A stretch of DNA of 64,000 nucleotides from Streptomyces sp. NBC_01353 (GCF_036237275.1 NZ_CP108352.1:3038001-3102000), one strand, 5' to 3'; shown: positions 17,283 through 25,667, counted from the stretch's first letter. Program-made: numbers and translations. The notes: generated by a model from the letters alone, not told the origin.

Positions 17283-17912
17283 GTGGAACTGGCCTATTAC
17301 TCGGATTACGCCGTGCGTCTGGTCAACACCGAGGAGCCGGCCCGCAACAAGGACTCCCTCACCTCGGTCGAGGCGGTCCGGGAGCTCTTCGGCGCGGCCT
17401 CCCAGATGGCCCGGCGCGCGACGGACGCCGACGTCACGCGCTTCCGCTCGGTACGCGGCCGGCTGCGGGCGGTCTTCACCGCGGCGGACGAGGGGGACCA
17501 CACCCAGGCGGTGGACCTGCTGAACTCGCTGCTCCTGGAGTTCCCGGTCAGCCCGCAGATCTCCGGTCACGACTACCTGGACGACGAGGGCCATCCGCGC
17601 TGGCACATGCATCTCGCCGACCACCCCTCGAACGCGACCGCGGGATACGCGGCGATCGCGGCGATGGGTCTCGCCTTCCACCTCACGGAGTTCGGCGCCG
17701 ACCGGCTCGGCCTCTGCCAGGCGTCCCCCTGCCGCAACGCCTACCTCGACACCTCGACCAACCGCTCCCGCCGCTACTGCTCGGACCGCTGCGCGACCCG
17801 CGCCAACGTGGCCGCCTACCGGGCCCGCAAGCGCCTGGAGGCCGAACGGTCGGACCGGACCGGCCTGAGCGCGGAGAACAGCCAGGAGAGCACCACAGCG
17901 ACCGAGCGCTGA
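17283..17912 (+). CDS. CGNR zinc-finger protein (ABATE domain)
   Basis: 209 aa, GTG start with AAGGAC upstream. The N-terminal domain matches the ABATE region (YAVRLVNTEEPARNKDSLTSVEAV). Near residues 143-185 is the zinc finger CQASPC...N...RRYCSDRC followed by the basic ANVAAYRARKR, the CGNR signature that probably binds DNA. The last 97 bp overlap the 3' end of the sodX gene on the other strand. A stress or resource-linked transcription factor is likely, but targets are unknown. Confidence 0.85.
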   Translation: MELAYYSDYAVRLVNTEEPARNKDSLTSVEAVRELFGAASQMARRATDADVTRFRSVRGRLRAVFTAADEGDHTQAVDLLNSLLLEFPVSPQISGHDYLDDEGHPRWHMHLADHPSNATAGYAAIAAMGLAFHLTEFGADRLGLCQASPCRNAYLDTSTNRSRRYCSDRCATRANVAAYRARKRLEAERSDRTGLSAENSQESTTATER

Positions 17913-18250
17913 CGCCCGGGGGTGACGGGCCGGTACCTGACCCGTACGCGCCCCAGCACCAGCTCGGCCGGTACGGCGCCGAAGACGCGGCTGTCGCCCT
18001 CTGCGGCCGGGTTGTCCCCGAGCACCCACCAGCCGGCGTCCTGTCGCTCGATCAGACGCTTGACGATGAGCAGGTCCTGCTGGAGCGGGTGACGCAGGAC
18101 GGCCACGCTCCCGGGCCGCAGCCGTCCGCCGTAGTGCACGAGGAGCTGGTCGCCGTGGAGCAGCGTGGGCACCATGGACACCCCCGTCACCTCGGCGATC
18201 CCGAACAACGGCCCGGACCCCCGACCCGGCTCCCGCCCCGCCTCCGTCAT
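17816..18250 (-). CDS. sodX: Nickel-type superoxide dismutase maturation protease
   Basis: 144 aa from ATG 18250 (GGGAGGTG upstream); an earlier in-frame start at 18277 lacks a site. It is a short S26 signal-peptidase-like Ser/Lys protease with Ser25 in GVSMVPTL and Lys64 in IVKRL, and the conserved LGDNP element. The SodX family removes the N-terminal propeptide of Ni-SOD so that His1 can bind nickel. The divergent neighbour is sodN, which fits. The C-terminal tail carries a hydrophobic stretch (VAVVLSWLFSAL) and a basic end. Its 3' end overlaps the CGNR gene by 97 bp in antisense. Confidence 0.9.
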   Translation of the reverse strand: MTEAGREPGRGSGPLFGIAEVTGVSMVPTLLHGDQLLVHYGGRLRPGSVAVLRHPLQQDLLIVKRLIERQDAGWWVLGDNPAAEGDSRVFGAVPAELVLGRVRVRYRPVTPGRQRSVAVVLSWLFSALRPVRSDRSASRRLRAR

Positions 18251-18275
18251 CCGGCACCTCCCGATCCGATCGTCC

Positions 18276-18289
18276 ACTCGTACACGAGT
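18276..18289. promoter_or_regulatory. Short dyad between sodX and sodN
   Basis: ACTCGT-AC-ACGAGT is a perfect 6-base dyad just upstream of the sodX start, in the divergent region shared with sodN. It may be an operator; no assignment to Nur can be made from sequence alone. Confidence 0.35.
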
Positions 18290-18345
18290 CCCATGGTCAC
18301 CCTGGACTTTTGTCCTAAGCCCCAGGGGGCGCTCGCGAAAACAGC

Positions 18346-18376
18346 CTTCTCGGGGAGTAATCTCCCACCTGAGAAG
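18346..18376 (+). promoter_or_regulatory. sodN 5' leader stem-loop
   Basis: Nested stems CTTCTC/GAGAAG and GGGAG/CTCCC with a TAAT loop end 24 nt before the sodN start; the AAGGA ribosome site lies outside the stem. In S. coelicolor sodN mRNA is controlled at its 5' end by a small RNA from sodF (recalled, not shown here), so this leader is a plausible control point. Confidence 0.45.
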
Positions 18377-18400
18377 ACGATCACGAGGAAGGACAGCTCA

Positions 18401-18796
18401 ATGCTCTCCCGCCTGTTTGCCCCCAAGGTGAAGGTCAGCGCCCACTGCGACCTCCCCTGCGGTGTCTACGACCCGGCCCAGGCCCGGATCGAGGCCGAGT
18501 CGGTCAAGGCCGTCCAGGAGAAGTACCAGGCCAACGAGGACGCGCACTTCCGCGCGCGTGCCACGGTCATCAAGGAGCAGCGCGCGGAGCTCGCGAAGCA
18601 CCACATCTCGGTGCTGTGGAGCGACTACTTCAAGCCCCCGCACTTCGAGAAGTACCCGGAGCTGCACCAGCTCATCAACGACACCCTGAAGGCCCTCTCG
18701 GCCGCCAAGGCGTCGACGGACCCGAAGACGGGCGAGAAGGCGCTGGAGCTCATCGCCGAGGTCGACCGGATCTTCTGGGAGACGAAGAAGGCCTGA
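18401..18796 (+). CDS. sodN: Nickel superoxide dismutase
   Basis: 131 aa from ATG 18401 with AAGGA upstream. The first 14 residues (MLSRLFAPKVKVSA) are the propeptide; cleavage exposes the nickel hook HCDLPCGVYDP, whose His1, Cys2 and Cys6 bind Ni. The rest is the four-helix bundle ending in FWETKKA. It converts superoxide to oxygen and hydrogen peroxide in the cytoplasm as a hexamer. The divergent gene encodes its maturation protease. Expression in streptomycetes depends on nickel via Nur; no Nur box was identified here. Confidence 0.97.
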   Translation: MLSRLFAPKVKVSAHCDLPCGVYDPAQARIEAESVKAVQEKYQANEDAHFRARATVIKEQRAELAKHHISVLWSDYFKPPHFEKYPELHQLINDTLKALSAAKASTDPKTGEKALELIAEVDRIFWETKKA

Positions 18797-18818
18797 CCTT
18801 CCTCGCGCAAAGCACCGC

Positions 18819-18859
18819 CCGAAGGGGCCCGCCCGGCAATCCCGGACGGGCCCCTTCGG
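18819..18859 (+). terminator. sodN terminator
   Basis: Arms CCGAAGGGGCCCG and CGGGCCCCTTCGG, extended outward by TCGCGCAA and TTGCGCGA, 22 bp after the sodN stop. It lies between convergent sodN and the GNAT gene. Confidence 0.85.
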
Positions 18860-18880
18860 CTTGCGCGATGCGCGGCCGAG

Positions 18881-19351
18881 TCACGCGGCGGGCTCCACCG
18901 GAAGGGTGTAGCGGAGCTTCTGCTTCGGCGTGGCGCCCAGGCGGTCGTAGAAGCGGATCGCCCCCTCGTTCCAGGTCGGGGTCTGCCACTGGATCTCCGT
19001 CAGGCCGAGTGCCTGGGCCTCCGCGCGCAGGGCCTCCATGAAGAGCGGGCCCAGGCCCAGGCCGCGGTCCGTCGCGGAGAGGTAGAGGCAGTCCATGTGG
19101 AGGTACTCGGCGCCGTCCCAGGTGGAGAGTTCGGGGGCACACGTGGCGTAACCCGCGAGGCGGCCGTCAGGGAGTTCGGCCACGAGGCAGCGCAGGCGGG
19201 GCGGTTCGGGGCCGAAAAGGAGACGGGCGAGGCGGTCCGCGAGGCCCGGGGCCGGGGGCGCGGCCTTCTCGTACGCGGCGTGCTCCGCGGCCAGCTCCGC
19301 CACCCGGTCGAGGTCCTCCCGGCGGGCGTGCCGTACGCGTGCGGCGGTCAA
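18881..19351 (-). CDS. GNAT family N-acetyltransferase
   Basis: 156 aa, apparently starting at TTG 19351, with GAGGGG 8 nt upstream; the TTGA overlaps the stop of a tiny upstream open frame. The GNAT core contains VRHARREDLDRVAELA, ARLRCLVAEL-like strands, YLHMDCLYLSATDRGLGLGPLFMEAL (acetyl-CoA loop) and EIQWQTPTWNEGAIRFYDRLGA. It resembles diamine/spermidine acetyltransferases but the substrate is not certain. It follows the LysR gene on the same strand and may be cotranscribed with it. Confidence 0.82.
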   Translation of the reverse strand: MTAARVRHARREDLDRVAELAAEHAAYEKAAPPAPGLADRLARLLFGPEPPRLRCLVAELPDGRLAGYATCAPELSTWDGAEYLHMDCLYLSATDRGLGLGPLFMEALRAEAQALGLTEIQWQTPTWNEGAIRFYDRLGATPKQKLRYTLPVEPAA

Positions 19352-19422
19352 CGGAGCTTCCCCTCGACGGCCTCGGTCGCGTGCACGCTCCTCGCCGCCG
19401 TCTCGTCCACAAGATCCTTCAT
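19348..19422 (-). CDS. Possible 24-aa linker open reading frame
   Basis: ATG 19422 overlaps the LysR stop as ATGA, and its TGA overlaps the TTG start of the GNAT gene as TTGA. The peptide begins [18 protein letters not shown]. It may be a coupling ORF that carries ribosomes from lysR into the GNAT gene, or chance. No family is recognised. Confidence 0.3.
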   Translation of the reverse strand: MKDLVDETAARSVHATEAVEGKLR

Positions 19423-20375
19423 ACCGTCATCATGCCCGGCCCCACCGACATCCCGTGCCGGCGCAGCCACTGCCGGTACGGCGCCGCCCGCAGCGCCGCC
19501 TCCCGGTAGGCCGCCGCCAGGTCGTCGTACAGCGGGTCGAGCAGCGCCCCGTCGCGGGCGTAGAGGAGCAGACGTACCGCCAACGGGTCGTCCCGGAGCG
19601 GCCTGATCGCCATGTCCTCGCGTGGCAACGATGTCGGCTGGCAAGGTGCCACCGCCTCGCCGAGAACGATCAAGGACGCAGCCGTGTGGTAGTCGCCGTG
19701 CAGCAGCGGGGGGTCGATACCGGCCTCGCTCAGGACGCGCCGCAGCCCGTCCCACTCGCCGTCCACCGTCGGGTCGACCATCCAGCGGTCCTCGGCGAGG
19801 TCCGCCAGCTCCACCACGGGCAGCGCGGCGGCCGGATGGTCCTGGGCCATCGAGACGAACTGCGGCTCCCGCTCGACCAGGACCCGCGCCAGCAGGCCGT
19901 CCGGCACCCGCAGCGGGCATCCCTCGACCTCGTGGACGAACGCCACGTCCAGCTGCCCCACCGCGACCGACCGCAGCAGGGCGTTGGCGGAGACGTCCAT
20001 GTGGAGCGCGATGTCCGTGCCCGGGAGGCCCTGGCGCAGCCGGCGCAGCCAGCCCGGCAGGGCCCTGCTCGCTGTCGAACCGACCCGCAGCCGCGGCCCG
20101 TCGGTGCGGGCCGCCGCGGCCCTGGTCTCGTAGATCAGCGCGGCCATCTGGTCGACGAGCGGGCGCGCCCTGCTGAGGACCGAGCGGCCCAGCGGTGTCG
20201 GGCGGCAGCCGGTGCGGCCGCGCGCGAAGAGCTCCGCACCGAGGGCGTTCTCGATCCGGCGCAGCTGGGTCGTCAACGACGGCTGACTCATGCCCAGTTG
20301 CCGCGCCGCCTTGTGCAGACTGCCCGTGTCCGCGATGGCGCAGAGCACGCGCAGATGTCTCACCTCCAGCTCCAT
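19419..20375 (-). CDS. LysR family regulator, likely of snapalysin
   Basis: 318 aa from ATG 20375. TACCCT lies six bases upstream (leaderless pattern). The N-terminal helix-turn-helix is [18 protein letters not shown] ... [21 protein letters not shown], followed by a LysR substrate domain. The divergent neighbour is a snapalysin gene; in Streptomyces the snpA protease gene is typically activated by a divergent LysR gene (snpR), so this is most likely that regulator. Confidence 0.88.
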   Translation of the reverse strand: MELEVRHLRVLCAIADTGSLHKAARQLGMSQPSLTTQLRRIENALGAELFARGRTGCRPTPLGRSVLSRARPLVDQMAALIYETRAAAARTDGPRLRVGSTASRALPGWLRRLRQGLPGTDIALHMDVSANALLRSVAVGQLDVAFVHEVEGCPLRVPDGLLARVLVEREPQFVSMAQDHPAAALPVVELADLAEDRWMVDPTVDGEWDGLRRVLSEAGIDPPLLHGDYHTAASLIVLGEAVAPCQPTSLPREDMAIRPLRDDPLAVRLLLYARDGALLDPLYDDLAAAYREAALRAAPYRQWLRRHGMSVGPGMMTV

Positions 20376-20414
20376 GCCCCGAGGGTAGGGCCGCACCCGG
20401 GGTCGCACCAGACA

Positions 20415-20447
20415 CCCTCGTCACACCAATTCCCTTTATTTCGAGGG
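20415..20447. promoter_or_regulatory. Candidate LysR operator between snpR-like gene and snapalysin
   Basis: CCCTCG and CGAGGG arms flank an AT-richer 21-bp centre (ACCAATTCCCTTTATTT) in the divergent intergenic region. Location and symmetry suit a LysR activator site. Confidence 0.45.
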
Positions 20448-20566
20448 GAGTTCAGACTCGTCCCCATCAGGTGGTGATGCCTTCGCGCTATCCCCTGCTG
20501 CCATCATCCGCACCGGCCCCGGCTCCCCCGACACTCTCTCCAACCGACCAGGAGGAGCCACCCCCC

Positions 20567-21220
20567 ATGAGACACCCCAAGGTCCTCACCGCCTCGCTCG
20601 CCGCCACCCTCGGCCTCGGTCTCGCCGCCGCACTGGGCGCCCCCACCGCCTCTGCCGCGCCCGTCGACTCCACCGCCGCGCCCTCCGGCTACGCGGCGTA
20701 CGCCGGGTCCGCCGAGGACGCCAAGGCGACCAAGGCGTTCCACGACGCCGTGATGAAGTCCGTGGCGAAGAAGCGGGCCGCCAACCCCGGAGCGGCCGCC
20801 GTCACCGTCGTGTACAGCGCCGCCAACGCCCCGAGCTTCCGCACCCAGATATCCCGCAGCACCCAGATATGGAACAGCTCGGTGGTCAACGTACGGCTGG
20901 TGGAGGGCAGCAACCCCGACTTCCGCTACTACGAGGGCAATGACTCGCGCGGTTCGTACGCCAGCACCGACGGGCACGGCAACGGCTACATCTTCCTCGA
21001 CTACCGGCAGAACCAGCAGTACAACTCCACCCGCGTCACCGCCCACGAGACCGGGCACGTCCTCGGCCTCCCCGACCACTACTCGGGCCCGTGCAGCGAG
21101 CTGATGTCCGGCGGCGGCCCGGGCACCTCCTGCCAGAACGCCCAGCCCAACGCCCAGGAGCGGGCACGCGTCGACCAGCTGTGGCGCAACGGTCTCGCCA
21201 CGGCCTTCAAGTCCTTCTGA
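20567..21220 (+). CDS. snpA: Snapalysin (M7 extracellular zinc protease)
   Basis: 217 aa from ATG 20567 with GGAGGAG upstream. A signal peptide ([20 protein letters not shown], cut after ASA) and a propeptide precede a mature protease. The zinc motif is [12 protein letters not shown], i.e. HExxHxxGxxD with Asp as third ligand, the mark of the M7 family. Two Cys pairs are near the C-terminus (GPCSEL and TSCQN). It is secreted, degrades proteins such as casein, and prefers aromatic residues at P1'. It is divergent from its probable LysR activator and followed by a hairpin. Confidence 0.93.
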   Translation: MRHPKVLTASLAATLGLGLAAALGAPTASAAPVDSTAAPSGYAAYAGSAEDAKATKAFHDAVMKSVAKKRAANPGAAAVTVVYSAANAPSFRTQISRSTQIWNSSVVNVRLVEGSNPDFRYYEGNDSRGSYASTDGHGNGYIFLDYRQNQQYNSTRVTAHETGHVLGLPDHYSGPCSELMSGGGPGTSCQNAQPNAQERARVDQLWRNGLATAFKSF

Positions 21221-21233
21221 TCCCACCCGCTCC

Positions 21234-21269
21234 CGGCGGGGCGGACGGTTGCGACCGTTCGCCCCGCCG
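21234..21269 (+). terminator. Snapalysin terminator
   Basis: CGGCGGGGCG-g-ACGGT and ACCGT-t-CGCCCCGCCG arms around a TGCG loop, 13 bp after the stop codon. Confidence 0.85.
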
Positions 21270-21344
21270 AGAGCGAACATCCTTGGATCCGGGCCGAGTT
21301 GTGTGAAAGCTGGGAGCACACATCCCGGACACCGGAGGCGTCCC

Positions 21345-21803
21345 ATGACCGCCGAGCACACGAACACCCTGTACGAGGCCGTGGGCGGCGCCGACGCGCT
21401 GCGCCGGCTGTCCGACACGTTCTACGAGGCGGTCCTGGCCGACCCTCTCCTCGCACCCGTCTTCGCCGACTTCACCTCCGCCCATGTCGAGCATGTCGCC
21501 GTCTGGCTGGCGGAGGTGTTCTCGGGACCCGCCGACTTCACGGCGGAACTGGGCGGCCATCAGGCACTGCTCCGCGCCCACCTCGGGCTCGCCATCACGG
21601 AGGAGCAGCGGCTGCGCTGGATGGAGCTGATGACCGCGGCGGTGGAGAAGGAGCTGCCGGACGACGAGCTGCTGCGCCGCCGGGTGGTGGAGTACTTCGA
21701 TTGGGGTACCAGGATCGCCAAGGATGTCTCGGCCGCGGAGCCGGGCACGGATCTCGGCGAACCCGGCCCCACCCCGCGCTGGGGGTGGAACGGCCTCGCC
21801 TGA
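21345..21803 (+). CDS. Truncated haemoglobin (group II-like)
   Basis: 152 aa from ATG 21345 with GGAGG upstream. The globin begins TLYEAVGGADALRRLSDTFYEAVLADPLLAPVF, contains the E-helix HVEHVAVWLAEVFSGP and the proximal region GGHQALLRAHLGLAITEEQRLRWMELM. A 30-residue tail ends in TPRWGWNG. It binds haem and probably oxygen or NO in the cytoplasm. It is single-gene. Confidence 0.9.
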   Translation: MTAEHTNTLYEAVGGADALRRLSDTFYEAVLADPLLAPVFADFTSAHVEHVAVWLAEVFSGPADFTAELGGHQALLRAHLGLAITEEQRLRWMELMTAAVEKELPDDELLRRRVVEYFDWGTRIAKDVSAAEPGTDLGEPGPTPRWGWNGLA

Positions 21804-21940
21804 CAGCGCCGGCGCCCCGAGCGCCGCACCTCATCAGACGCGTACGCCTCACCGGACCGCCGTGCGCCCCACGAGACGGCCGTGAAGCACCCCGCCCGCG
21901 CGCCTGCGTCCCGCCCTGCCCCGCTCCCCCGTCCCCTGCG

Positions 21941-22360
21941 TCAGGCGGCCTGGAGGAGCTTGCGGCCGAACTCCGCCCCGGCCGGGAGCTGGCGCCTCAC
22001 CCGCTCCAGGGCCTCGTCGAAGTCGCCCCCGGCGATGCCCGATTCGAAGGCGGCGCCGCCGTAGTGCAGCGTCAGGCTCAGGTCCGCGCGCTCACCGAGC
22101 GTCAGCAGACAGCCGAGGGTGGCCTGCTGCATGGCGCCGTCCATGACGACGGGGAGCGGCAGGTCCCACTCCAGGACACAACCGGTGAGGGCCTCGCCGC
22201 CCTCGTCCGTCGCGCGCAGGGCGGCGAAGGTCGCGCCCGTGTACTCGACTCCCCTGATGCGGGTGGACACCTGGCTCCCGCCGGCCGTGATCACGATCGC
22301 TTCCGCGCCGCTGCGGTCCCGGTACCAACCGGTCCAGACTTCTGACGACTCCGATGACAT
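21941..22360 (-). CDS. Uncharacterised protein, DUF6304-like
   Basis: 139 aa. Starts MSSESSEVWTGWYRDRSGAE; the fold looks beta-rich, then a helical end (FDEALERVRRQLPAGAEFGRKLL). No catalytic motif is evident. TACAGT six bases before the ATG suggests a leaderless mRNA. The DUF6304 label is a tentative recollection. It is convergent with the haemoglobin gene. Confidence 0.6.
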   Translation of the reverse strand: MSSESSEVWTGWYRDRSGAEAIVITAGGSQVSTRIRGVEYTGATFAALRATDEGGEALTGCVLEWDLPLPVVMDGAMQQATLGCLLTLGERADLSLTLHYGGAAFESGIAGGDFDEALERVRRQLPAGAEFGRKLLQAA

Positions 22361-22402
22361 GCGCGGACTGTAGCGGTCTGACCGGCTCCTTCGCGCGTCC
22401 GG

Positions 22403-22708
22403 TCACCCCGGGGCCGGACTTCTCCCGGTCTCGCCGTTCTTGCCGGTCACGTGCGTGCTAGTGGCTTCCGCACCACCCTCGGGAGCTCCGTCCCGGGCTT
22501 CCTCAGGAGCGTCGTCGTCCCGGTCGGCGCCCTCGGGGTTGATGTACAGCTCGCACCGCGGGTTGCGGCACGGCTGCACTTCCCACTCCGGCACCCAGGC
22601 CCCCAGGACCTTGTGCCGCTTCGCGACGATGCCGAGGGACTGTCCGCAGGCCTGGCATGTGGGCGTGGCCTGCGGGTCCCGTACCGTACGCGGGGTTTGG
22701 CTGCCCAT
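22403..22708 (-). CDS. Small zinc-ribbon-like protein
   Basis: 101 aa from ATG 22708; TACCCT is 7 nt upstream (leaderless pattern), while the GGGAGGT between them is too close to act as a ribosome site. CQACGQSLG and a second Cys pair (CRNPRCELY) suggest a zinc knuckle. The C-terminal half is an acidic low-complexity tail. Function unknown. Confidence 0.65.
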   Translation of the reverse strand: MGSQTPRTVRDPQATPTCQACGQSLGIVAKRHKVLGAWVPEWEVQPCRNPRCELYINPEGADRDDDAPEEARDGAPEGGAEATSTHVTGKNGETGRSPAPG

Positions 22709-22735
22709 ACCTCCCAGGGTAGGGCGCCCCACTTG

Positions 22736-23323
22736 TCACCGCTTCCTGGTGTACGTACGAACGAGCACGCCGTTGTCGAAGGCGCGCACCGCGCCGAGTT
22801 CGAAGTCGCGGGGCTCGAAGCCGGCGCCGAACATCGGCATACCGGAGCCGAAGACCTGCGGGTACGTCTTGATGATCAGCTCGTCGATCTCGTCGATGAG
22901 TTCGCCGGCGATCGTGGAGCCGCCGCAGAGCCAGATGTCGAGCGGGCTCTCCTCGGCCTTCAGTTCGCGGACCCGGCCGACCAGGTCGTCGGCGATCAGC
23001 TCGACGTTGGGGTCGGGCGACTCGCCGAGCGAGCGGGTCGCGACGAGCTCCCGCAGGTGGGAGTAGGGGCTGGTGATGCCGACGTCCAGGCCGATCCGGT
23101 ACGAGTTCAGGCCCTGGATCGCGGTGTCGAAGCGGCGGATCTCGGTGCCGGGCTCGATGCCGAGCACGGGCCACGCAGGGGCGGCGACGGTCTCCGGGTA
23201 CTCGGACTTCAAGTACTCCAGGAATTCCCCGGCCACGTAGGCGTACGTGGACGTGGCATCGCCCTTCGGGTCACCGATGAAGCCGTCGATGGAGCAGGCG
23301 ATGAAGTAGGTGAGCTTGCGCAA
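22736..23323 (-). CDS. Dihydrofolate reductase family protein (RibD C-terminal fold)
   Basis: 195 aa assuming the TTG at 23323 preceded by AGAGGAC; the open frame extends to 23368. RKLTYFIACSIDGFIGDPKG is the typical first strand and loop, and LDIWLCGGSTIAGELIDEIDELII with YPQVFGSGMPMF is the NADPH-binding and C-terminal part of the RibD_C/YyaP family. The substrate is unknown. It is divergent from a TetR-type regulator and likely its target, because the two share a short intergenic region with repeats. Confidence 0.82.
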   Translation of the reverse strand: MRKLTYFIACSIDGFIGDPKGDATSTYAYVAGEFLEYLKSEYPETVAAPAWPVLGIEPGTEIRRFDTAIQGLNSYRIGLDVGITSPYSHLRELVATRSLGESPDPNVELIADDLVGRVRELKAEESPLDIWLCGGSTIAGELIDEIDELIIKTYPQVFGSGMPMFGAGFEPRDFELGAVRAFDNGVLVRTYTRKR

Positions 23324-23366
23324 ACCGGTCCTCTTTGTCTCTTGTGTGCGGGCTGCGATCACAACC

Positions 23367-23400
23367 ACGACGGCTATAGTGCTTCATCTGTAGTGGTTGC
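23367..23400. promoter_or_regulatory. Candidate TetR operator between RibD-like and tetR genes
   Basis: AACCAC and GTGGTT arms surround two direct CT(A/G)TAGTG elements; the TATAGT element could also be the -10 toward tetR. It is the only symmetric region in this divergent gap, so autoregulation by the adjacent TetR protein is likely. Confidence 0.45.
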
Positions 23401-23447
23401 GCAAGCCCTAAGTTCGACGAGAGTCGAAGAGAACGGAAGGAACCCGG

Positions 23448-24023
23448 ATGGCGAGGAATCCCGAGCGGCGTACGGCCCTGCTCGACGCGGCGATCGAGGT
23501 GCTCGCGGACGAAGGCGCCCGTGGGCTGACCTTCCGGGCGGTCGACGCCCGTGCCGACGTCCCCACGGGCACCTCGTCCAACTACTTCACGGACCGGGAC
23601 CAGCTGCTCTCCCAGGTCGGGGAACGGATCTTCGTCCGTCTCACCCCGGAGCCCGGCTCCGTGGACACGGCCATGCTGCCCGAGCCCAGCCGCGAGCTGG
23701 TCGTGGAACTGATGCGCTGGCTCGCCCGGCGGATGGCTGCCGAGCGCAGCTGCTACCTGGGCCTCTTCGAGCTCCGGCTGGAGGCCACCCGCCGCCCCGA
23801 ACTGCGCGCCCGGCTCACCGACGTACTGCGCGGCGACCTCGACGAGAACATCCGCCTGCACCTCGCCGCCGGGATGCCGGGCGACGCGGACACCGTGCGG
23901 CTGCTCTACTTCGCCCTCACCGGGCTGCTGCTCGACCACTTCACGGTCCCCGGCCTGCACGACGACCGGGAGCTGGACTCCCTCATCGAGACCGTGGTGT
24001 ACCGCATCGTCCCGGAGGCCTGA
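23448..24023 (+). CDS. TetR/AcrR family regulator
   Basis: 191 aa, ATG with GGAAGG upstream. The N-terminal helix-turn-helix is RTALLDAAIEVLADEGARGLTFRAVDARADVPTGTSSNYF, and the rest is an all-helical ligand domain. It probably represses itself and the divergent RibD-like reductase gene. Its stop is 3 bp before the relic of a polyprenyl synthase on the other strand. Confidence 0.88.
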   Translation: MARNPERRTALLDAAIEVLADEGARGLTFRAVDARADVPTGTSSNYFTDRDQLLSQVGERIFVRLTPEPGSVDTAMLPEPSRELVVELMRWLARRMAAERSCYLGLFELRLEATRRPELRARLTDVLRGDLDENIRLHLAAGMPGDADTVRLLYFALTGLLLDHFTVPGLHDDRELDSLIETVVYRIVPEA

Positions 24024-24026
24024 CCC

Positions 24027-24175
24027 TCAGCGGGTGCGGCGGGTCACGAACTCGGCGAGGGCCGGCAGGTCCCCCGCGTGAGCTGGAAGGCGAGCCCGGC
24101 CTCCCGGCCGAAGGCGTCCATCGCCGCGACCTCCTCCTCGCCCGCCCCCGCGTACAGCGCACCGGCACGGTCGGC
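24027..24175 (-). pseudogene. Relic of a polyprenyl diphosphate synthase
   Basis: On the minus strand 24077-24175 encodes ALYAGAGEEEV and then AMDAFGREAGLAFQL, a typical polyprenyl synthase segment just before the second Asp-rich motif. The next bases jump, in another frame, to DLPALAEFVTRRTR and TGA (24027-24071), which looks like the C-terminus of the same family. The middle, including the second DDxxD, and the whole N-terminal part are missing. This is an internal deletion plus 5' truncation. In other streptomycetes this enzyme is encoded beside family 2B encapsulins, which is exactly its position here. Confidence 0.7.
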
Positions 24176-24222
24176 CGATCCGGGGCGGGGGGCCGTCGGC
24201 GCGGCCCCCCGCCCTGGATCGG
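24175..24222 (-). terminator. Encapsulin gene terminator
   Basis: Outer arms CCGATCC/GGATCGG and inner arms GGGCGGGGGGCCG/CGGCCCCCCGCCC with a 6-nt loop. It lies 30 bp downstream of the encapsulin stop and separates it from the polyprenyl synthase relic. Confidence 0.85.
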
Positions 24223-24251
24223 CGAGTCTCCGGTTCGCCGGATCGGCGAGA

Positions 24252-25667
24252 TCAGCGCCAGCGGCTGACCTCCACGTTCTCCAGGACTCCCAGCGCGTCG
24301 GGCACGAGGATCGCCGCCGAGTAGTAGGCCGTGACCAGGTAGGAGATGATCGCCTGCTCGTCGATCCCCATGAAGCGGACGGACAGGCTCGGCTCGATCT
24401 CGTCCGGGATGCCCGTCTGGTGGAGGCCGATCACGCCCTGGTCGGACTCGCCCGTACGCATACAGATGATCGACGTGGTCCGGGCGTCGGAGACCGGGAT
24501 CTTGTTGCACGGGTAGATCGGCACCCCGCGCCAGGTCGGGATCCGGTTGCCGTTGATCTCGATGGACTCGGGGACGAGGCCGCGCCGGTTGCACTCGCGC
24601 CCGAAGGCGGCGATGGCGCGCGGGTGGGCGAGGAACATCTTGGAGCCCCGGCGGCGCGAGAGGAGCTCGTCCATGTCGTCCGGGCTGGGCACGCCGTCGT
24701 GCGGCTGGAGCCGCTGTCCGTAGTCGCAGTTGGAGAGGAGACCGAACTCCCGGTTGTTGATGAGCTCGTGCTCCTGGCGCTCACGCAGCGCCTCGACCGT
24801 GAGCCGCAACTGCTGCTCGGTCTGGTTCATCGGCTGGTTGTACAGGTCGGCGACGCGGCTGTGGACCTTCAGCACGGTCTGCGCGACGGACAGTTCGTAC
24901 TCGCGCGGGGAGGCGTCGTAGTCCACGTACGTGTGCGGGACGACCGCCTCGCCGACATGGCCGGCGGAGAGGTCGATCTCGGCCTCGCCGTACTTGTTGG
25001 TGCGCTGGTGGGGCAGAGCGGCCACGCCCGCGAGGTGGGCGGCGAGCGACCCGGCCCGCTCGGCGAGGTTGCGCACGTCGTCCCGGGTGAGCTCGAGGAC
25101 CGTGCAGGTGGTGGCCGCGCGAGCGGTCCACTCCCAGGTGGCGTCCTCGTGGGTCAGCGAGCTGTCGCCGAAGTAGGCGCCGTCGGCGAGGACTCCGAGG
25201 ATCGCCTCGTCGCCGTACGGCCCCTCGCCGATCTGCTCGACCTTGCCGTGCGCGAGGAGGTGCACGCGGTCGGTGGGCTCGCCGGCGGTGGCGATCACCT
25301 CTCCCGGCGTGTACTGGCGCTGGCGGCACCGCGACGCGAGCTCGGTGAGCGCCTCCTCGTCCTCGTAGCCGCGCAGCGCCGGGAGTTCGCCGAGCTCGGC
25401 GGGGATCACCGCGACACGCTCTCCGGTCTGCACGAAGGTGACGCGGCCGTCACCCACGGAGTAGCTGAGCCTCCGGTTCACCCGGTACGTACCGCCCTGG
25501 ACCTGCACCCACGGCAGCGTCCGCAGCAGCCACCGGGAGGTGATCTCCTGCATCTGCGGGGCCGACTTGGTGGTGGTCGCCAGGTTCCGCGCGGCGGCGG
25601 TACCGAGACTCTGCTGCGGGCTTGCCTGTTCCGCGCGGACCTCGTCGCCAACCGAACCAACGGACAT
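24252..25667 (-). CDS. Family 2B encapsulin shell protein (EshA-like, cNMP-binding domain)
   Basis: 471 aa, ATG 25667 with GAGGGAG upstream. A flexible N-terminal arm is followed by the HK97-type shell fold, interrupted at about residues 95-210 by a cyclic-nucleotide-binding-like domain ([38 protein letters not shown]). The rest ([20 protein letters not shown] ... SISYLV-type end, [11 protein letters not shown]) completes the shell. Such proteins assemble into nanocompartments; related operons pack a terpene cyclase (2-methylisoborneol synthase) or polyprenyl synthase as cargo. Here no intact cargo gene is present, only a relic downstream. The 264-bp upstream gap shows TGTAAT as the best -10. 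Confidence 0.88.
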   Translation of the reverse strand: MSVGSVGDEVRAEQASPQQSLGTAAARNLATTTKSAPQMQEITSRWLLRTLPWVQVQGGTYRVNRRLSYSVGDGRVTFVQTGERVAVIPAELGELPALRGYEDEEALTELASRCRQRQYTPGEVIATAGEPTDRVHLLAHGKVEQIGEGPYGDEAILGVLADGAYFGDSSLTHEDATWEWTARAATTCTVLELTRDDVRNLAERAGSLAAHLAGVAALPHQRTNKYGEAEIDLSAGHVGEAVVPHTYVDYDASPREYELSVAQTVLKVHSRVADLYNQPMNQTEQQLRLTVEALRERQEHELINNREFGLLSNCDYGQRLQPHDGVPSPDDMDELLSRRRGSKMFLAHPRAIAAFGRECNRRGLVPESIEINGNRIPTWRGVPIYPCNKIPVSDARTTSIICMRTGESDQGVIGLHQTGIPDEIEPSLSVRFMGIDEQAIISYLVTAYYSAAILVPDALGVLENVEVSRWR

